From assembly GCA_958450365.1 (NCBI GenBank), contig CAUEEP010000862.1:124001-188000 (forward strand): 64,000 nucleotides of DNA. Direction: 5' to 3'. The notes under the pieces were generated by a model. It did not search any database. It was not told the DNA's origin and was given only the letters and a program-made list of their open reading frames with translations. A program made the position numbers and the translations under genes. This DNA comes from Mesorhabditis belari (Eukaryota > Nematoda > Chromadorea > Rhabditida > Rhabditidae). The first letter of the stretch is position 1, and every line of letters starts with the position of its first letter. Shown here in pieces: positions 35,198-46,510 of this stretch.

Positions 35198-35592
35198 CTC
35201 TGAAACGTCAGATACTTATAAATGTTTGAAAATGCTTGAAAGCTGAAAACATTGCCAAGAATAGTAATAAATCATCCCAAAACAGCTCAAAATAACCTCA
35301 GGCAGTCGGCCTTATTTCCCTCTTATCAAAAAGTTTATCGGTCAGAAGAGTGATAGGCTGTGGCAAATGAGTATACAGGGTCACCAATAAACAAGACTTT
35401 CAACTCAAATTTCACGACTCTTATTCACAAAAAACACCACCACCATAGCATCAACTGCCATCGCCAAACTTCAGCTTTGATTTGCTGATCATTTAAAGTG
35501 CATTGGAACTTGTGTTATCTGGGGGATCTCAAAAAATTTAGTTTCCCCACAAATTCCACTCGCTGGCTGCCAATTTTTAATTTGATCTTAGA

Positions 35593-35750
35593 GAGCTTGC
35601 AGCAACCGAGCTAAGCCTGATTTTCCTACGGTTGAGCTGAGTTTCGTACCGAAGCTACTTTCGTACCAGGCGTACAAGGCGCTTAAAACCTCGGTCACCT
35701 CAGCCGTATTAGAATCAGGCTTAGCCCGGGGTGCTGCAAGCTCACTAAGG
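35593..35750. repeat. short inverted-repeat element
   Basis: About 50-bp inverted arms: GAGCTTGCAGCAACCGAGCT on the left mirrors the inverse of GTGCTGCAAGCTC on the right, and both contain AAGCCTGATT. It lies just upstream of the beta-galactosidase start. Non-coding. Confidence 0.7.
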
Positions 35751-36939
35751 TGCGGAGCTAAAACCTAGGAAAATAAAGAACACTGAAAGACAGAAAATGT
35801 GAACGCAAACTGTAAGAAATGAAAGAGTGTAGTTCGAAATGAAAAAGTGAAGGCTAAAAGTAAAAAAAAACAAAATCAAGTGGAAAATGAACGGAAAAGA
35901 TTGCCCCAGATAACAAAAAAGTACCAGTATTTTCAAAGTCTTTAGATGTGTTTAAGTCAATATTTTTGATGCGAGCTTTAACTCTACAATGCCTTTTGTA
36001 CCCAATACCAACACTAAATTTTCACTTCACTTTTCGTTTGCTTTTTTTAAAGTGCAAGAGGCTTTTGTATGATGTTGAAGCATTTTTTTCGAAATGTAAA
36101 GCAAAAAATGCTTAAAAGAGTCTAGTTTCCGTGGTGAGCTTTGAAATTCCCCTCGATGATCGTGGTGGAAAAGTTTTGATGATTAGTATGTTTACTAAAA
36201 GCTAAAACTAAATGAATCTAAATCTAAATGATTCACTAAATCACGAAATCACCTTACGGATCTTTTATACCCAAAGCAATCAACATTGGGAAAGACTAAA
36301 TGATCAGTCTGTTTTCAAAGATTTCAGTTGATAATTCTTTTTATTGGACATCCTGTAGGAAAGGAAATATAGAAATGAAAGTGTCTATCGGTGCAGACGA
36401 AAGCAAGATCTTTCTATATCCAAAGATATAGAAATATTGGGTTGTCCAGTTATGAATGCACGTTTTTTACTATTTTGTAAAATTCAAGATCAAGATCAAG
36501 ATACAGAAATCAAGAAAAAGATATATATGAGTATTATTCGAAAGCTGAAGATCTCTTCTACATTTTAATATAAAAAGTTTTTGAATTTGTTCAGCTTTTG
36601 GGCAAATTGACTGCACAGAAGAAGAGGTGGCCAAAAAATGGAAGGGTACCTTTGGATCAAGTTTTGGCTCCGCTCAAATTGAGTTAACCGTTTGATGTTT
36701 GGCCAATAGATATATCAATACAACTTTCTTTTAAATATAACAATTTCAGAGCATCTTTACTTTTCTTTTCTTTTCTGGGCGGTTATTTTACACCATAAAA
36801 CTTGAGGAATAGCTAAGCTGGAATGGGTTTTTTCGAAAACGACCTCTCCCTTTGTGCAGTCATTTCCCAAAAAATTGAATGAATTCAAAAACTTTTTATT
36901 CCAAAATGTAGAGGAGATCTTCAGCTTTCGAATGATATA

Positions 36940-37184
36940 CACTACTGGACAATGAAATATCGTATTTGAAAAAAGGTCGTCACTTTCTGTAGTCAGATCG
37001 TCACTGTAACTTCCTTGTCTTTACCGTATTTCTAAATATTAATATTACCATTGTGTAGCCCTTGAAAAGAGCTTTCAGAAAATGTATAACACTAATAGTT
37101 TAAACTTAAAGACAAGGGAGTTACAGACGCGCGAAAGTGACGATCGTTCGTTTTTCAAATATGATATTTCATTGTCCAGTACTG
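36940..37184. mobile_element. Tc1-like miniature element family A, copy 2
   Basis: About 245 bp, ends CACTACTGGACAATGAAATA and inverse CAGTACTGGACAATGAAATA, TA duplicated. Nested within the 36437-37651 element. Confidence 0.85.
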
Positions 37185-37446
37185 TAAGTCCGATAATGCG
37201 GTGTGCCTGGCCGCTACGAGGCGTAGCTAGTCGTCTTGTTGGATTTAAACAATAAGCAGTGTTCCCCAGTTACTAAAAATTAGCAACGATTGAACGTTTT
37301 GAAGATCTTGGCACTAATAAAGTGGAGGGGGGCAATTTTTTTTCTTCAAAACCACTTTCTCTAGGGTAGTTTTATGCGTAGCTTCCGAAAAACACAATAA
37401 GAGCTTAGGAAAAGGCGTTTTAAAAGCGAAAAGGCAAAAATATTTT

Positions 37447-37568
37447 TTCTTTTCAAGGGCTACACAATGGTAAGATTAATATTTAGAAATACGGTAAAGA
37501 CAAGGGAGTTACAGACGCGCGAAAGTGACGATCGTTTTTCAAATATCATATTTCATTGTCCAGTACTG
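37447..37568. mobile_element. Tc1-like miniature element family A, partial copy 3
   Basis: Right half only, from CAAGGGCTACACAATGGTAA to CATTGTCCAGTACTG followed by TA. Confidence 0.8.
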
Positions 37569-37651
37569 TATAACACTCATATACATCTGTTCGATACCTT
37601 GAGAAATTTACAAAATAGTTAAAAACGCGCATTCATAACTGAACAACCCAA

Positions 37652-39031
37652 TACATAGACATAGAAATTGTTTCTATATTCAAAGAAAACTAAAGAAAAG
37701 AAAAGAAAACATCTTTGTCAATCGAAAGAAATGGTTTCCTTTGAAGCTTTAATTCGAATTGTTTTTGTCGCTTCTCAAAAAATTCCGATTAGATTTGAAA
37801 ATTTGTCTTTTTTCAGACGATGACTATTTAGATAAAATAAACAATGCTTTTTCTCTCAAATTTCTGTTCTTTGTCATCTTTGTCATCATTTTCTTTGCAA
37901 TTGATTGAATAGAATTTATTTACACCATCGAATCACAAAAATTAACGATTTCCCAGAGAAAGACTAGGGAGATTTTCAACTAGGCAAAAAATGAAATAAA
38001 AGGTTAAATTATTTTCATTATTATTTTGGTTAAATTATTGAATCTGCAAAAGTTTTCCCATCAGCATCACTCTTTTGAAACCTTTGAAATTACTTCAATG
38101 AACTATTGAAATCCGTGAATTGGTTGAAGTTTCAAAAGGTTAAAGATTTCAAAGAAGAACATTTTCCATTAAAACATTCAACTGTATTCTATTTGGCTAA
38201 AGCTACAGTAACCTTTTTAACATTTAGAGTCTTTCTTTCAATAATCTTTTCTAGAACATCGTCTCAACTTTCTCTCTCTACCTACTTTCTTTCTCTTTCT
38301 CTCTTACTCTTTCTACCTTTCTATCTACAATTTTCTACAACTATAATCTTGTCTCTACAACTATAATCTTCTCGCATCTATTCACTTTTGACCTGGCTCT
38401 GTGAGGGTTCACAAAGAAAATCGAAAGATACAAAAAGTAAACAGATTGGATTAAAATAGAGGCAAAATTACGATAGTTTTAGGAAAATGGCATGTTATAG
38501 AAAGCATACTTGCTAGAAAAACTTGATCCGCAAAAAGTCTCCCTATGAATCTCGCAATTAGCCTCATCCACTTAAATCTAAAAGAGATTCGGGTTACTGT
38601 AGCCATGCAAACTATTCTAGTTTTAGTTTTCAGAACACAAGCTACTGTAGCTTTAGTTTTTAGAACACAAACTACTCATAAACAAAAAGCACAAAAAAAT
38701 TTTGAGATCCCTAAAAATGCAAAATTCTTGATTGATAATGAAAAAACATTGAGGAAAAGATAAAGTTTTAAAAAAATCAAAAAATCAATTAGGTATTAGG
38801 ACTTAATTAAGACAATAGGTAGAGATAGGTAGATCTATAATTAATTGAGAAATAGAGATAGGAAATTAATAGATCAGTAGAGATAGGTAGTCTTAAATAG
38901 TAACAAGAATTGGTTATCTAGAAATATTTTAAAAAAAACAATGCCCCAAATTGTTGCCTAAAAATAATAAAAAAAAACAAAGTGGAAAATTGAAACAAAA
39001 TCGAATCGATATCTTTCTAAGATTCAAGATA
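37652..39031. other. intergenic sequence with a copy of the beta-galactosidase 3' flank
   Basis: No gene supported. The stretch 38395-38500 (GGTTCACAAAGAAAATCG, ACAAAAAGTAAACAGATT, TTAAAATAGAGGCAAAATTA) resembles, in inverse reading of the minus strand, the sequence just past the beta-galactosidase gene at 29440-29540. It could be the relic of a duplicated gene end. A pyrimidine-rich tract lies at 38265-38330. Confidence 0.4.
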
Positions 39032-39253
39032 CAGTACTGGACAATGAAATATCATATTTGAAAAATACGATCGTCTGTAACTCCCTTATCTTTGAGTTTA
39101 AACTATTAGTGTTATACATTTTCTGAAAGCCCTTTTCAAGGGCTACACAATGATAATATTAATATTTAGAAATACGGTAAAGACAACGGAGTTACAGACG
39201 CGCGAAAGTGCGAAAGTGTTTTTTCAAATATGATATTTCATTGTCCCGTAGTG
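39032..39253. mobile_element. Tc1-like miniature element family A, copy 4
   Basis: About 222 bp, TA-flanked, ends CAGTACTGGACAATGAAATA and inverse CACTACGGGACAATGAAATA. Interior inverted relative to copy 1. Confidence 0.85.
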
Positions 39254-39501
39254 TATATTTCTAATTGATTAGTGCATAGGTACATATTATATATTTTTAC
39301 AATTGAATACACCATTCAATAGCCCTTATTCGTTCAAGTACTTGTGCTCAAAAACGTAGAAACGCACTCTTTCTGATGCACTGAATCCCTCATCATCTTG
39401 ACACCAACCAGTTCCCGGAAGAAAAGAAAACGAAAGAATTCGGTGCACCAGAAAAAGTGTGTTTACACTTTTGAGCACAAAGTACTCGAGAAGATGACAG
39501 T

Positions 39502-42216
39502 TTATGTATGAATCCAGGCCAATCTCCCGTCGACGGCTTTCTTCCAATTGATCACATGCATTATCTCGTGTACTTGCATATTCGAGAACGTCAAATGGGT
39601 CATACACTGAAAAAGGGATGAATATGAATATAAAATGGGTTTGGTGACGTTAAAGATATACCGTGTACACACTGGTACCGATATTTTTGAAATAAAGAAG
39701 TGCATTTTGAAGCATAAAAATTTCAGTTTTTTTTTGTCTAAAGACGGCTGAGAAAAAACTCGTACAGACAGACAGACACTACTTTTTTAAGCTATAATAA
39801 ATACGATACTTTCCCAATTTGGAAACCTGAAAATCACCGACCGTCAAGTCGCCAACGAAAAGCATGATTCGTCCCATCCGAATCGCCAATTTATCATATT
39901 CCAATGGTGGTGATTTCCTTCGCATATAATAGTGAAGAACTTTGAGGAAAAGCTGGCCGACCGCTCGTATTTTCGTTCTCCCTTCAGCCGTCAATTCGGG
40001 AACACCTCAAATTTGGCTTGCTACTTGGGAATATTAAAGGAAATGAATTCAAAGAAAACTCTTTGGTAATTAGATTCAAGCTAGATATTCTAGGAAGAGA
40101 TCCAGAAGCTCAGACTCTGGATCAGGATCTCTTGCAAGAGAGATCCAGAAGCGAATCGTATCAAATTTAGATTTTGAGCATCGTTTTTAAAATTTTCAAG
40201 ATATGTGCCTAGTCTTAAAGTCAATCAAAAGCACATCTAGACTTTAATTTGTTAAACTGACCATCGTGAAACAGCAAGACGAACACCAAAAGCGTCATCT
40301 CGGTGTTGTCCAATTTCAACCAATTGTACAATGGTAACAAAGCGGCCAAACGGGAAACCATACGACTGAAAAGGATTCAGTTTCAAAAGGAGTAAGGTGA
40401 TCATCGCCTAAGCCTTGTCATTACGGCGTTCTATTCGATAATTTACAGTATTTGAATCCAAATTAAACTGACGTCACATCGGGACACGGTTGATGCTCGA
40501 GACTTCCCGGATAGAAACTCCCATTTGCATAAGCGATTCCCTGGCATTTTGTCATCCACGAATAGTGGGTCAGCTTGAACCAGTAGAATGGGAAAAAGCG
40601 ACGTTGAGCGAGTTGTTCCTAAAGAAAGTCACTTGAAAATTTTTGTTATTTGATGAATCGTTTGGTTTATCGTTTGGTCGTTTGGTTTATGCCTTGTAGA
40701 GGTTCAAATTGAAACTAGAGATTCGAAACGCATAAAATCTATGCTTCTTTAACTCAGTGATCGAAATTTAGCCGTATTTCTTGGTGTGCAATACATTAGA
40801 ATATTTAAAGCAACTCTTTTTTTACAATTTATTATATAAATTTTATTCTATAACAAAATTGGCTTCTCAATTTGACAACTGACAACAACTTGGCTTCTCA
40901 ATTTTAAATTTTGACACGCAACCAAACCATTAATTCTTTTTTAACCCACCTGACACCAATTAAAGTGAAACTTGAATTTTAAAGTGCTAATTCAACTTCC
41001 AACTTCAACAAACCTGATCTTTTGGGGTCATCTCGGTGAATTCGGGAATTCCCCTTAAATAATCAATCATCAAAAGGTAATGTCGCTCCAAATCTTGTAC
41101 AACGTCGTCCTGGGTGGCGCTTCGCTCGGCGGTTGGTCGGATCTAAACGGACTATAACACAATAGATATATAATCAGAAATCAGTGCTAGTCACGAATGT
41201 TTCAACTGAATCTAAATGTAGCCAGCCTGTAAAAAGCTAGTCTAGGAGTTGGCTTCTGATGGATCAAAACACCTTGATCACTAGGCTTGCAATAAAGCCA
41301 GGACAGTATTTGGTCTTGTCCGGAACACTCAATTTCTAATTTTCATATTTTCACCCACCGGTGTCCTCGTGGCTTTGTTCATCGGTCCAACCGGCAATCC
41401 GGGTGGACTATTAGGATCGTCAATCATCGAATCAACGTGTAATGTTAATCGCATCAGTTGCTCGATGACTCTACATTTTGAAACTGATTTCTCATCTCAA
41501 GTAGTCTATAATTAACACTATGTTTTGCAATCTTTTAAATCTCAACCAGAATTTCTCCAGAAAACTGGAAATTCAAATTGTCCACTACTAAGAGTATTCC
41601 CGGTTTCCACTCAAAACTCACTTCTCGAAAGCCGGATTCGGCAGCAATGGCTCAGGTCGATGCACTTGTTGTCTGTTTTGTTGTCCATGCCGTTCTCCAT
41701 CTTTCTTCTTTTCTTCTCTATTCATTGTCGGCCTTCCCCTTTTCTTTGGCATCATTTTTTCTCTCATTCGATATTCTTCCTTTTTTGCTTTTTCGATCCT
41801 TTTCAATAGAGCTTCGGTTGTGCCCAAACCGCTTGGACCCGGCTCACTGAAATGATTTTTACATAAACAAGCTGAACAAAAGAATCGGATGCTAAATTAT
41901 TTGCAGATTTTTAACGGCTGCGCTAGGCAATTTCGAGCTTAAATCCAAAATTTTAAAGTATTTTTGTTGGGAAAAGAATTTCAGACCTTTACAGCTTGGG
42001 TGGAAAATTTGAGTTTCAACTTTGGACCAGTTTAAATGGCTAAACTTTAGCCAATTCTAGCGTTTCACATTTAGGCTAAACTTTAGCCAATTCTCGTGTC
42101 AAAATTTCTTGTGCTTTTTTACTTTTGGCAAATCAAAGTTTCAAATTCACTCCAAACAGAAAGATCTTTCATTTTTAATCTCCAAAATGGTGCTGAATCT
42201 ACCTTTCGTTATCCAT
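39502..42216 (-). CDS. nuclear hormone receptor LBD protein without zinc finger, AT-hook-like N-terminus
   Basis: Predicted nuclear regulator. Eight exons chain in phase: 42216-42203, 41846-41622, about 41474-41360, 41149-41014, 40620-40474, 40372-40263, about 40007-39830 and 39608-39502. The protein starts MDNESEPGPSGLGTTEALLK, then a Lys/Arg/Glu-rich segment containing MPKKRGRPTM, an AT-hook-like core (RGRP flanked by basic residues). From about residue 130 it is a nematode-type ligand-binding domain: DLERHYLLMIDYLRGIPEF, FFPFYWFKLTHYSWM, LLPLYNWLKLDNTEMTLLV, then VPELTAEGRTKIRAVGQLFL and the C-terminal helix CMTHLTFSNMQVHEIMHVIN. No C4 zinc finger is seen upstream to 48 kb. A TTTTTAG acceptor at 42260 just before the ATG fits spliced-leader addition and supports this start. 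An unrecognised upstream exon remains possible. The LBD assignment rests on helix pattern. Confidence 0.75.
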
Positions 42217-42262
42217 CGATGAGCGGGAATAAATTTGAATTTGCCGATTCACGAAATCTCTA
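42217..42262 (-). promoter_or_regulatory. candidate trans-splice acceptor and leader
   Basis: CCTTTTTAG ends at 42260 on the minus strand, 44 nt ahead of the start codon of the zinc-finger-less receptor. No in-frame ATG lies between. Promoter elements were not recognised. Confidence 0.4.
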
Positions 42263-43865
42263 AAAAGGCTTGTATAGATGTTTTTTCGGTCAAAATGTGT
42301 ATAAAAATCAATTTAGAAAGGCCACAAAATTTCATCAGAAAAAGCAATGGGAAAAGAGAAGAGAAAAGGAGAAAAGGGCATAAAATACAAAATTTGAGCG
42401 TTTTCCCGTTTTCCTTCTCTGTGCCATTTGTGGCCGTCTCCCCGTACAGCGATTAGAGATCAATGAAAACAGAATATGTACCGGAGAAAATGCTTTTCGA
42501 AATGACTTTCAATTTCTTAAAATTTCAAATATAAACCTTAGCAATTATAAGATTTTTAAAAATTTTCGAATCCTCGAATTTGAAACACAAATTTTAACAT
42601 TAACGCTAAACGAAATTTAGTGAAAGCAGGATTTTAGCATGAAAAGAGAACCTCAAGTTTCAAATCAGCAAAACACTATTTCAAATCCAGAAATCTACAG
42701 AAAATTCTATGTCAAGCACAAACAAGTACACGAAAAAGCGCTTGTAGTGGTCAATGATTAGCGTTCAAAGCTGTAGGGGAAATCCTCTCAAGTTTTGGAC
42801 ATTGCTTCTCTTATCCCCTATTTTGAAACATTTGATTTCATTTTAAATTAATTAATATCAAAGTCCATCAAATTCTGGCTTTTAAAAAAGATTTCATGAA
42901 AAGCTGTAGAAAATCTGTAAAAGAAGAAAAAGCTGTAGAAAATCCGTAAAAGAAAAAGCTGTAGAAAATGAAATATCACTTTTGATTCCAACAAGGCATC
43001 CAAAAGGTTTCCCAAGTAAAAAGTGGCAAATAAACAAAAAAAAGCGGCCAATTCACTTGTCGTCACGGGATTTTGTGCGTTTCTGTGGTGTGAATTTGTG
43101 TGTCGAGAATTTAGGTGAAAAAGAGGGAAAAGGGAATAAGCAGTGTGTGTGTTAGACATGTAGAGGAATGGGCAAAGATGAAAAGGAAAAGTGAATGGAA
43201 AGAGGAAAAGGGGAAAAGGGGGAAAGGAATCAGAAAAGAGAACCGATCGAGATGTGTCTGTGGAAAAGAATGACGAGAAATTGGAGAAATGGAAAGAAAT
43301 GAGAAGAGAACATTTAGACAGAAGAGACATTCTCTTTGCCTCGCTTTTTTCATTTATCGTTCTCTTTCTTACTCTTTCTTTTTTTCCTCTGCAACAGAGA
43401 AATTCCACGAAAGAAGTCTGAGCGCCACCCAGCCAACTCAAGAGAGTGAGAGAGACATTTGTGCAGAGAAAAATCCCTTTCTGTCGGTGTGTGTCTGATG
43501 ATTTTTGACCATTACACGACGAGAATGTCTCAACGATTATGTGTGCAGATTTGGCGGATTTTTGGAGGACTGGGATGAAGATTTTGTGCTGTGATAGTGA
43601 GAGGATGAAATTCAAAATGAACTGTACTCTATTACAAATCGATATTTTGCCGATTCGATTACAATAGTTATTGCCGATTTTTACACACAGTGATGGTGTT
43701 TAGGTTTAGCTTTATATTAACAATAAAGCCTGTTGATCTGGCATTAGCTTAATGCTTAATTGGACATTAGCACTAATGTCTAATCCAGTAAACAATTTTG
43801 AAACACCAGTATTTAGTTATAAGGTTTGAAATAGTGCAGATCAAAAACTTGTGCGTCAAAAACAA

Positions 43866-43945
43866 AAACAGCATCGGGACTCGAACCCGCGACCTTCCAC
43901 TTGCCGGTCAACGTTGCTAGCCATTACACTACAACAAACTTAATC
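43866..43945 (-). repeat. tRNA-like sequence, probable SINE head or tRNA pseudogene
   Basis: Minus strand reads TAGTGTAATGGCTAGCAACG (A-box) and GGTCGCGGGTTCGAGTCCCG (B-box). The T-arm is nearly intact. The acceptor stem and a proper 7-nt anticodon loop cannot be built, so I do not call a functional tRNA. Confidence 0.55.
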
Positions 43946-44400
43946 CGCCTCACCTCAGATGGAGTTAGTTTGGGGTGCGACCCGCTTTAACCTTATCATC
44001 GAGGATGATTTTGCTTCAGAATAGCCGAATTGCACAAAGAAGGTTAAAAAGGGTTTCCCCAAAGCGCTTACAACATAACAAGAACGAGCAGCATCCAACA
44101 CAAGATTAATACTCGTCGGTGGCGACACAAATGTTAGTAAGCTCTCGCTACAATGTTAAACCAGTTATCTAAACAGGATTTGAAACCTGAAGGGTAGCAG
44201 AAAGTAAGTTGAATTTATAATTTTACTGTTTATTAGTACAAAACCAAAATGCAACAATACCTATTACAAAAACAGCATGCGCATCAAAAGAAACAACAAA
44301 AGTCCCCAAGAGGGAAGGCAAAAGCCACCCGCAGACCAAAAAAAACAATTTCGGGAAGGGAGAAAAGGGCGAAAAATGCGACGCGAATAATTGCAAAATA

Positions 44401-44921
44401 TTAGGTTGATGCAAAAGTCTTTTTCATTTTTTTCGTACTTCCGTTAAAAAGTAACAAATGCACCAATTGAACAACGGTTTATTGCATTCGAAAGGCCAAT
44501 TATTTTTCTGCAAAATGACATTAAAACGAGTTTAAAATGTCTTATGTCTAGATTTTTTTGAGAGCCTGAAGTCGGGTAGTCAAAAAAGGCGACGGCTCGA
44601 TGATGCATTTTAGACGCTTTAGCTAAGGAAACAATCTTGATGTTAATAAATAAAAGATAGAGCACAAAAAGTTAGATATTTTTTCAGATTTTCAGAAAAA
44701 TTGATTCAGCCAATTTCTTTATAGAGGTTTTTATAGATTTTTATGAAAAACCCGTTTTCACTCTCGAATTTGCTTGAAAGTGAACCCAAATTGACTTAAA
44801 AAGATGGGAAATTGAACAATAAACACTTTTCATTTAGAGCAAACCATAGGTTAATTGATGACTTTGTTATTTTTCAAAAGAAGTACGAAAAAAATGAAAA
44901 AGACTTTTTGCATCAACCTAA
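44401..44921. mobile_element. 520-bp mariner-like miniature element, copy 1
   Basis: TA-flanked. Ends TTAGGTTGATGCAAAAGTCT and inverse of AAGACTTTTTGCATCAACCT. Shared interior includes GAGAGCCTGAAGTCGGGTAG and GGCGACGGCTCGATGATGC. Non-coding. Confidence 0.85.
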
Positions 44922-44994
44922 TAGCAACGCAAATAGGAAGGAAACGGACGCGACCAGTTAACTATAAGAGTAGCCCAGCACTTGTTAGCCCAGC

Positions 44995-45090
44995 GATAAT
45001 TATTTGTAGCCAAAATACGGGAAAAATGGCTCAAGTTCAGCAAAATTACAGATTTTGCTTGGAGAAACAACAAACGAAGAATAGATTTTT
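44995..45090. repeat. dispersed about 180-bp repeat, partial copy 3
   Basis: TTGTAGCCAAAATACGGGAA then AAATGGCTCAAGTTCAGCAA; diverges after the GCTTGGAGAAACAACAAACGA segment. Confidence 0.7.
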
Positions 45091-46193
45091 AAGAACAAAA
45101 TGATTCTATTACAGCGCAAAAACGATCATTGCATTCATGCAAAAAAACCTTGAAAATCGTAGTCAATGCACCGGTGAGCATTGAACAAAAATGTCCCAAA
45201 AAAATGGAAAACTAGAATGTTTAACATAAAAGCCTAGAGAGTACATAGAAAAATGCTGCCTCCATCCAGACATTGAGTGCATTTCAAGGTGAGAGATCAG
45301 AAACATTTCAGAGAGCTCAGAGAGTTTCCCCGTTTTCTTCCCAATTGAAACTCTCCTCAAAAACCCTTTTCCCTCAACATTTCTCTGCACCGAAACGAGG
45401 CCAAAGTTCTATTCTTAGCCCATCTTCTTCTTTCTTTTCCTTTCTTTCCCTTTTCCCCTTTCGACTGTCTGCAAGTTGAAGTCGATTTTTGGGTGTTCCT
45501 CATTCCATCTAGCAAATTTGTGATGAAAGGGATTTTCGAGGTCAATTTGGGAGAAGTACGAGGGATTTGATTTGAGCAAAAATCTCATGACAAACACTGG
45601 GAATTATCAATTATATGATTGCAAAATATAATTGACTTTTGGTTTACGAAGCAAAATAAAAGAAAAGTTTTAAAAAAGCCGTGCTTTTGAGTTTTATTTT
45701 AAAGTACTGCACTTTATTTTAAAGTATAATGCACTGAACTTGAATAAACTCGCGTGACAAATGTTTGCTTGGATTTGAGATTTGGGTGAGTAAAAATAAA
45801 AGTTGTGAATTAATTTGCTTATTGAAGCTCATTTTTCAGAAGTAACATGTTTTTGAAGTATGTAGATGAGCTTGTAGCTTGTAGATGAGCTCATGGAAAT
45901 GATCTTCAGTTAGGCAATGTTTCAAAGAATACAAGATTAAAATCGGTTTATTGAGTTCAATAACGTAAAAGATGCATGCATGAAGTTCAAGAAAATTTAT
46001 GGAGATCGAGAAACAAAATTATGACGAAGAAATGACATCTGATTCTCATTTATTACAGTCATTTGCAAAAGTCTTTTCACGCTTGCAAAAATTTTTATGA
46101 TTTTTGTTAGCTTCTTATTTACTGGTATTAATTTATTGTTTTTAGATACCAGGAGCGTATTTGTCAACCCCGGATGAAGAAATGATCGTCGAG

Positions 46194-46225
46194 GCCTAAG
46201 CCTAAGCCTAAGCATAAGCCTAAGC
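46194..46225. repeat. interstitial nematode telomere repeat (GCCTAA)5
   Basis: Five head-to-tail hexamers GCCTAA GCCTAA GCCTAA GCATAA GCCTAA (complement TTAGGC, the nematode telomere unit), one with a single substitution, followed by GC. Confidence 0.85.
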
Positions 46226-46510
46226 AGGAATGCCACGACAAGACTTCGCTCGCCTCTTAGGATGTACGCTCACAACAGTTTCTCTTGTTATGCGTCTGGT
46301 AATTTGCACAGATGTGGGGGAAAAGGGATGACCGAGGATTACAGCAAAGAATGAAGACCGATCCCTTACACGAGCTTTCAAGGAGGATCCGAATTCGACG
46401 TTGAACGATGAAGTCATTTTTTTCAAGCAAATTTTCAAACAAGAATATTTCCCGTTGGACCTTCCATCGACGCTTGCTTCAATGCATACTATAAGACCTG
46501 CTTTCAAGCC
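46225..46510 (+). pseudogene. Tc1-like transposase N-terminal fragment
   Basis: Plus-strand translation gives RQDFARLLGCTLTTVSLVMR, then after a stop PRITAKNEDRSLTRAFKEDP. These match the paired-type helix-turn-helix and the GRPR linker region of Tc1-family transposases. The catalytic domain is missing. It begins directly after the telomere-like block. Confidence 0.65.

Larger units (their letters stand above)
36437..37651. mobile_element. mariner-type terminal-repeat element with nested insertions
   Basis: TA-flanked, about 1215 bp. Ends are TTGGGTTGTCCAGTTATGAA and the inverse of TTCATAACTGAACAACCCAA, with about 45 bp of pairing that includes TTTTTACTATTTTGTAAA. Inside, a palindromic core at 36539-36935 pairs GAAAGCTGAAGATCTCTTCT with AGAGGAGATCTTCAGCTTTC. 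Family A miniature elements are inserted at 36940-37184 and about 37447-37568, and a relative of the 4.5-kb palindromic repeat at about 37320-37440. No transposase frame. Confidence 0.75.

Noticed and set aside
35745..35936. Alternative first exon of beta-galactosidase (MKILVLFCYLG frame)
   Set aside because: The signal-peptide exon at 35197-35130 joins the next exon in exact phase across a 58-nt intron and is closer.
40260..40275. piRNA-type upstream motif (CTGTTTCA on the minus strand; also about 49386 on plus)
   Set aside because: Only isolated occurrences, not the clusters expected for nematode piRNA loci.
42848..43615. 255-codon open frame on the minus strand
   Set aside because: Composed largely of Phe/Ser/Pro from a polypyrimidine tract, with no domain, and overlapping equally long frames in other phases.
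43866..43945. Functional tRNA gene
   Set aside because: A- and B-boxes are good, but no acceptor stem or proper anticodon stem-loop can be formed.
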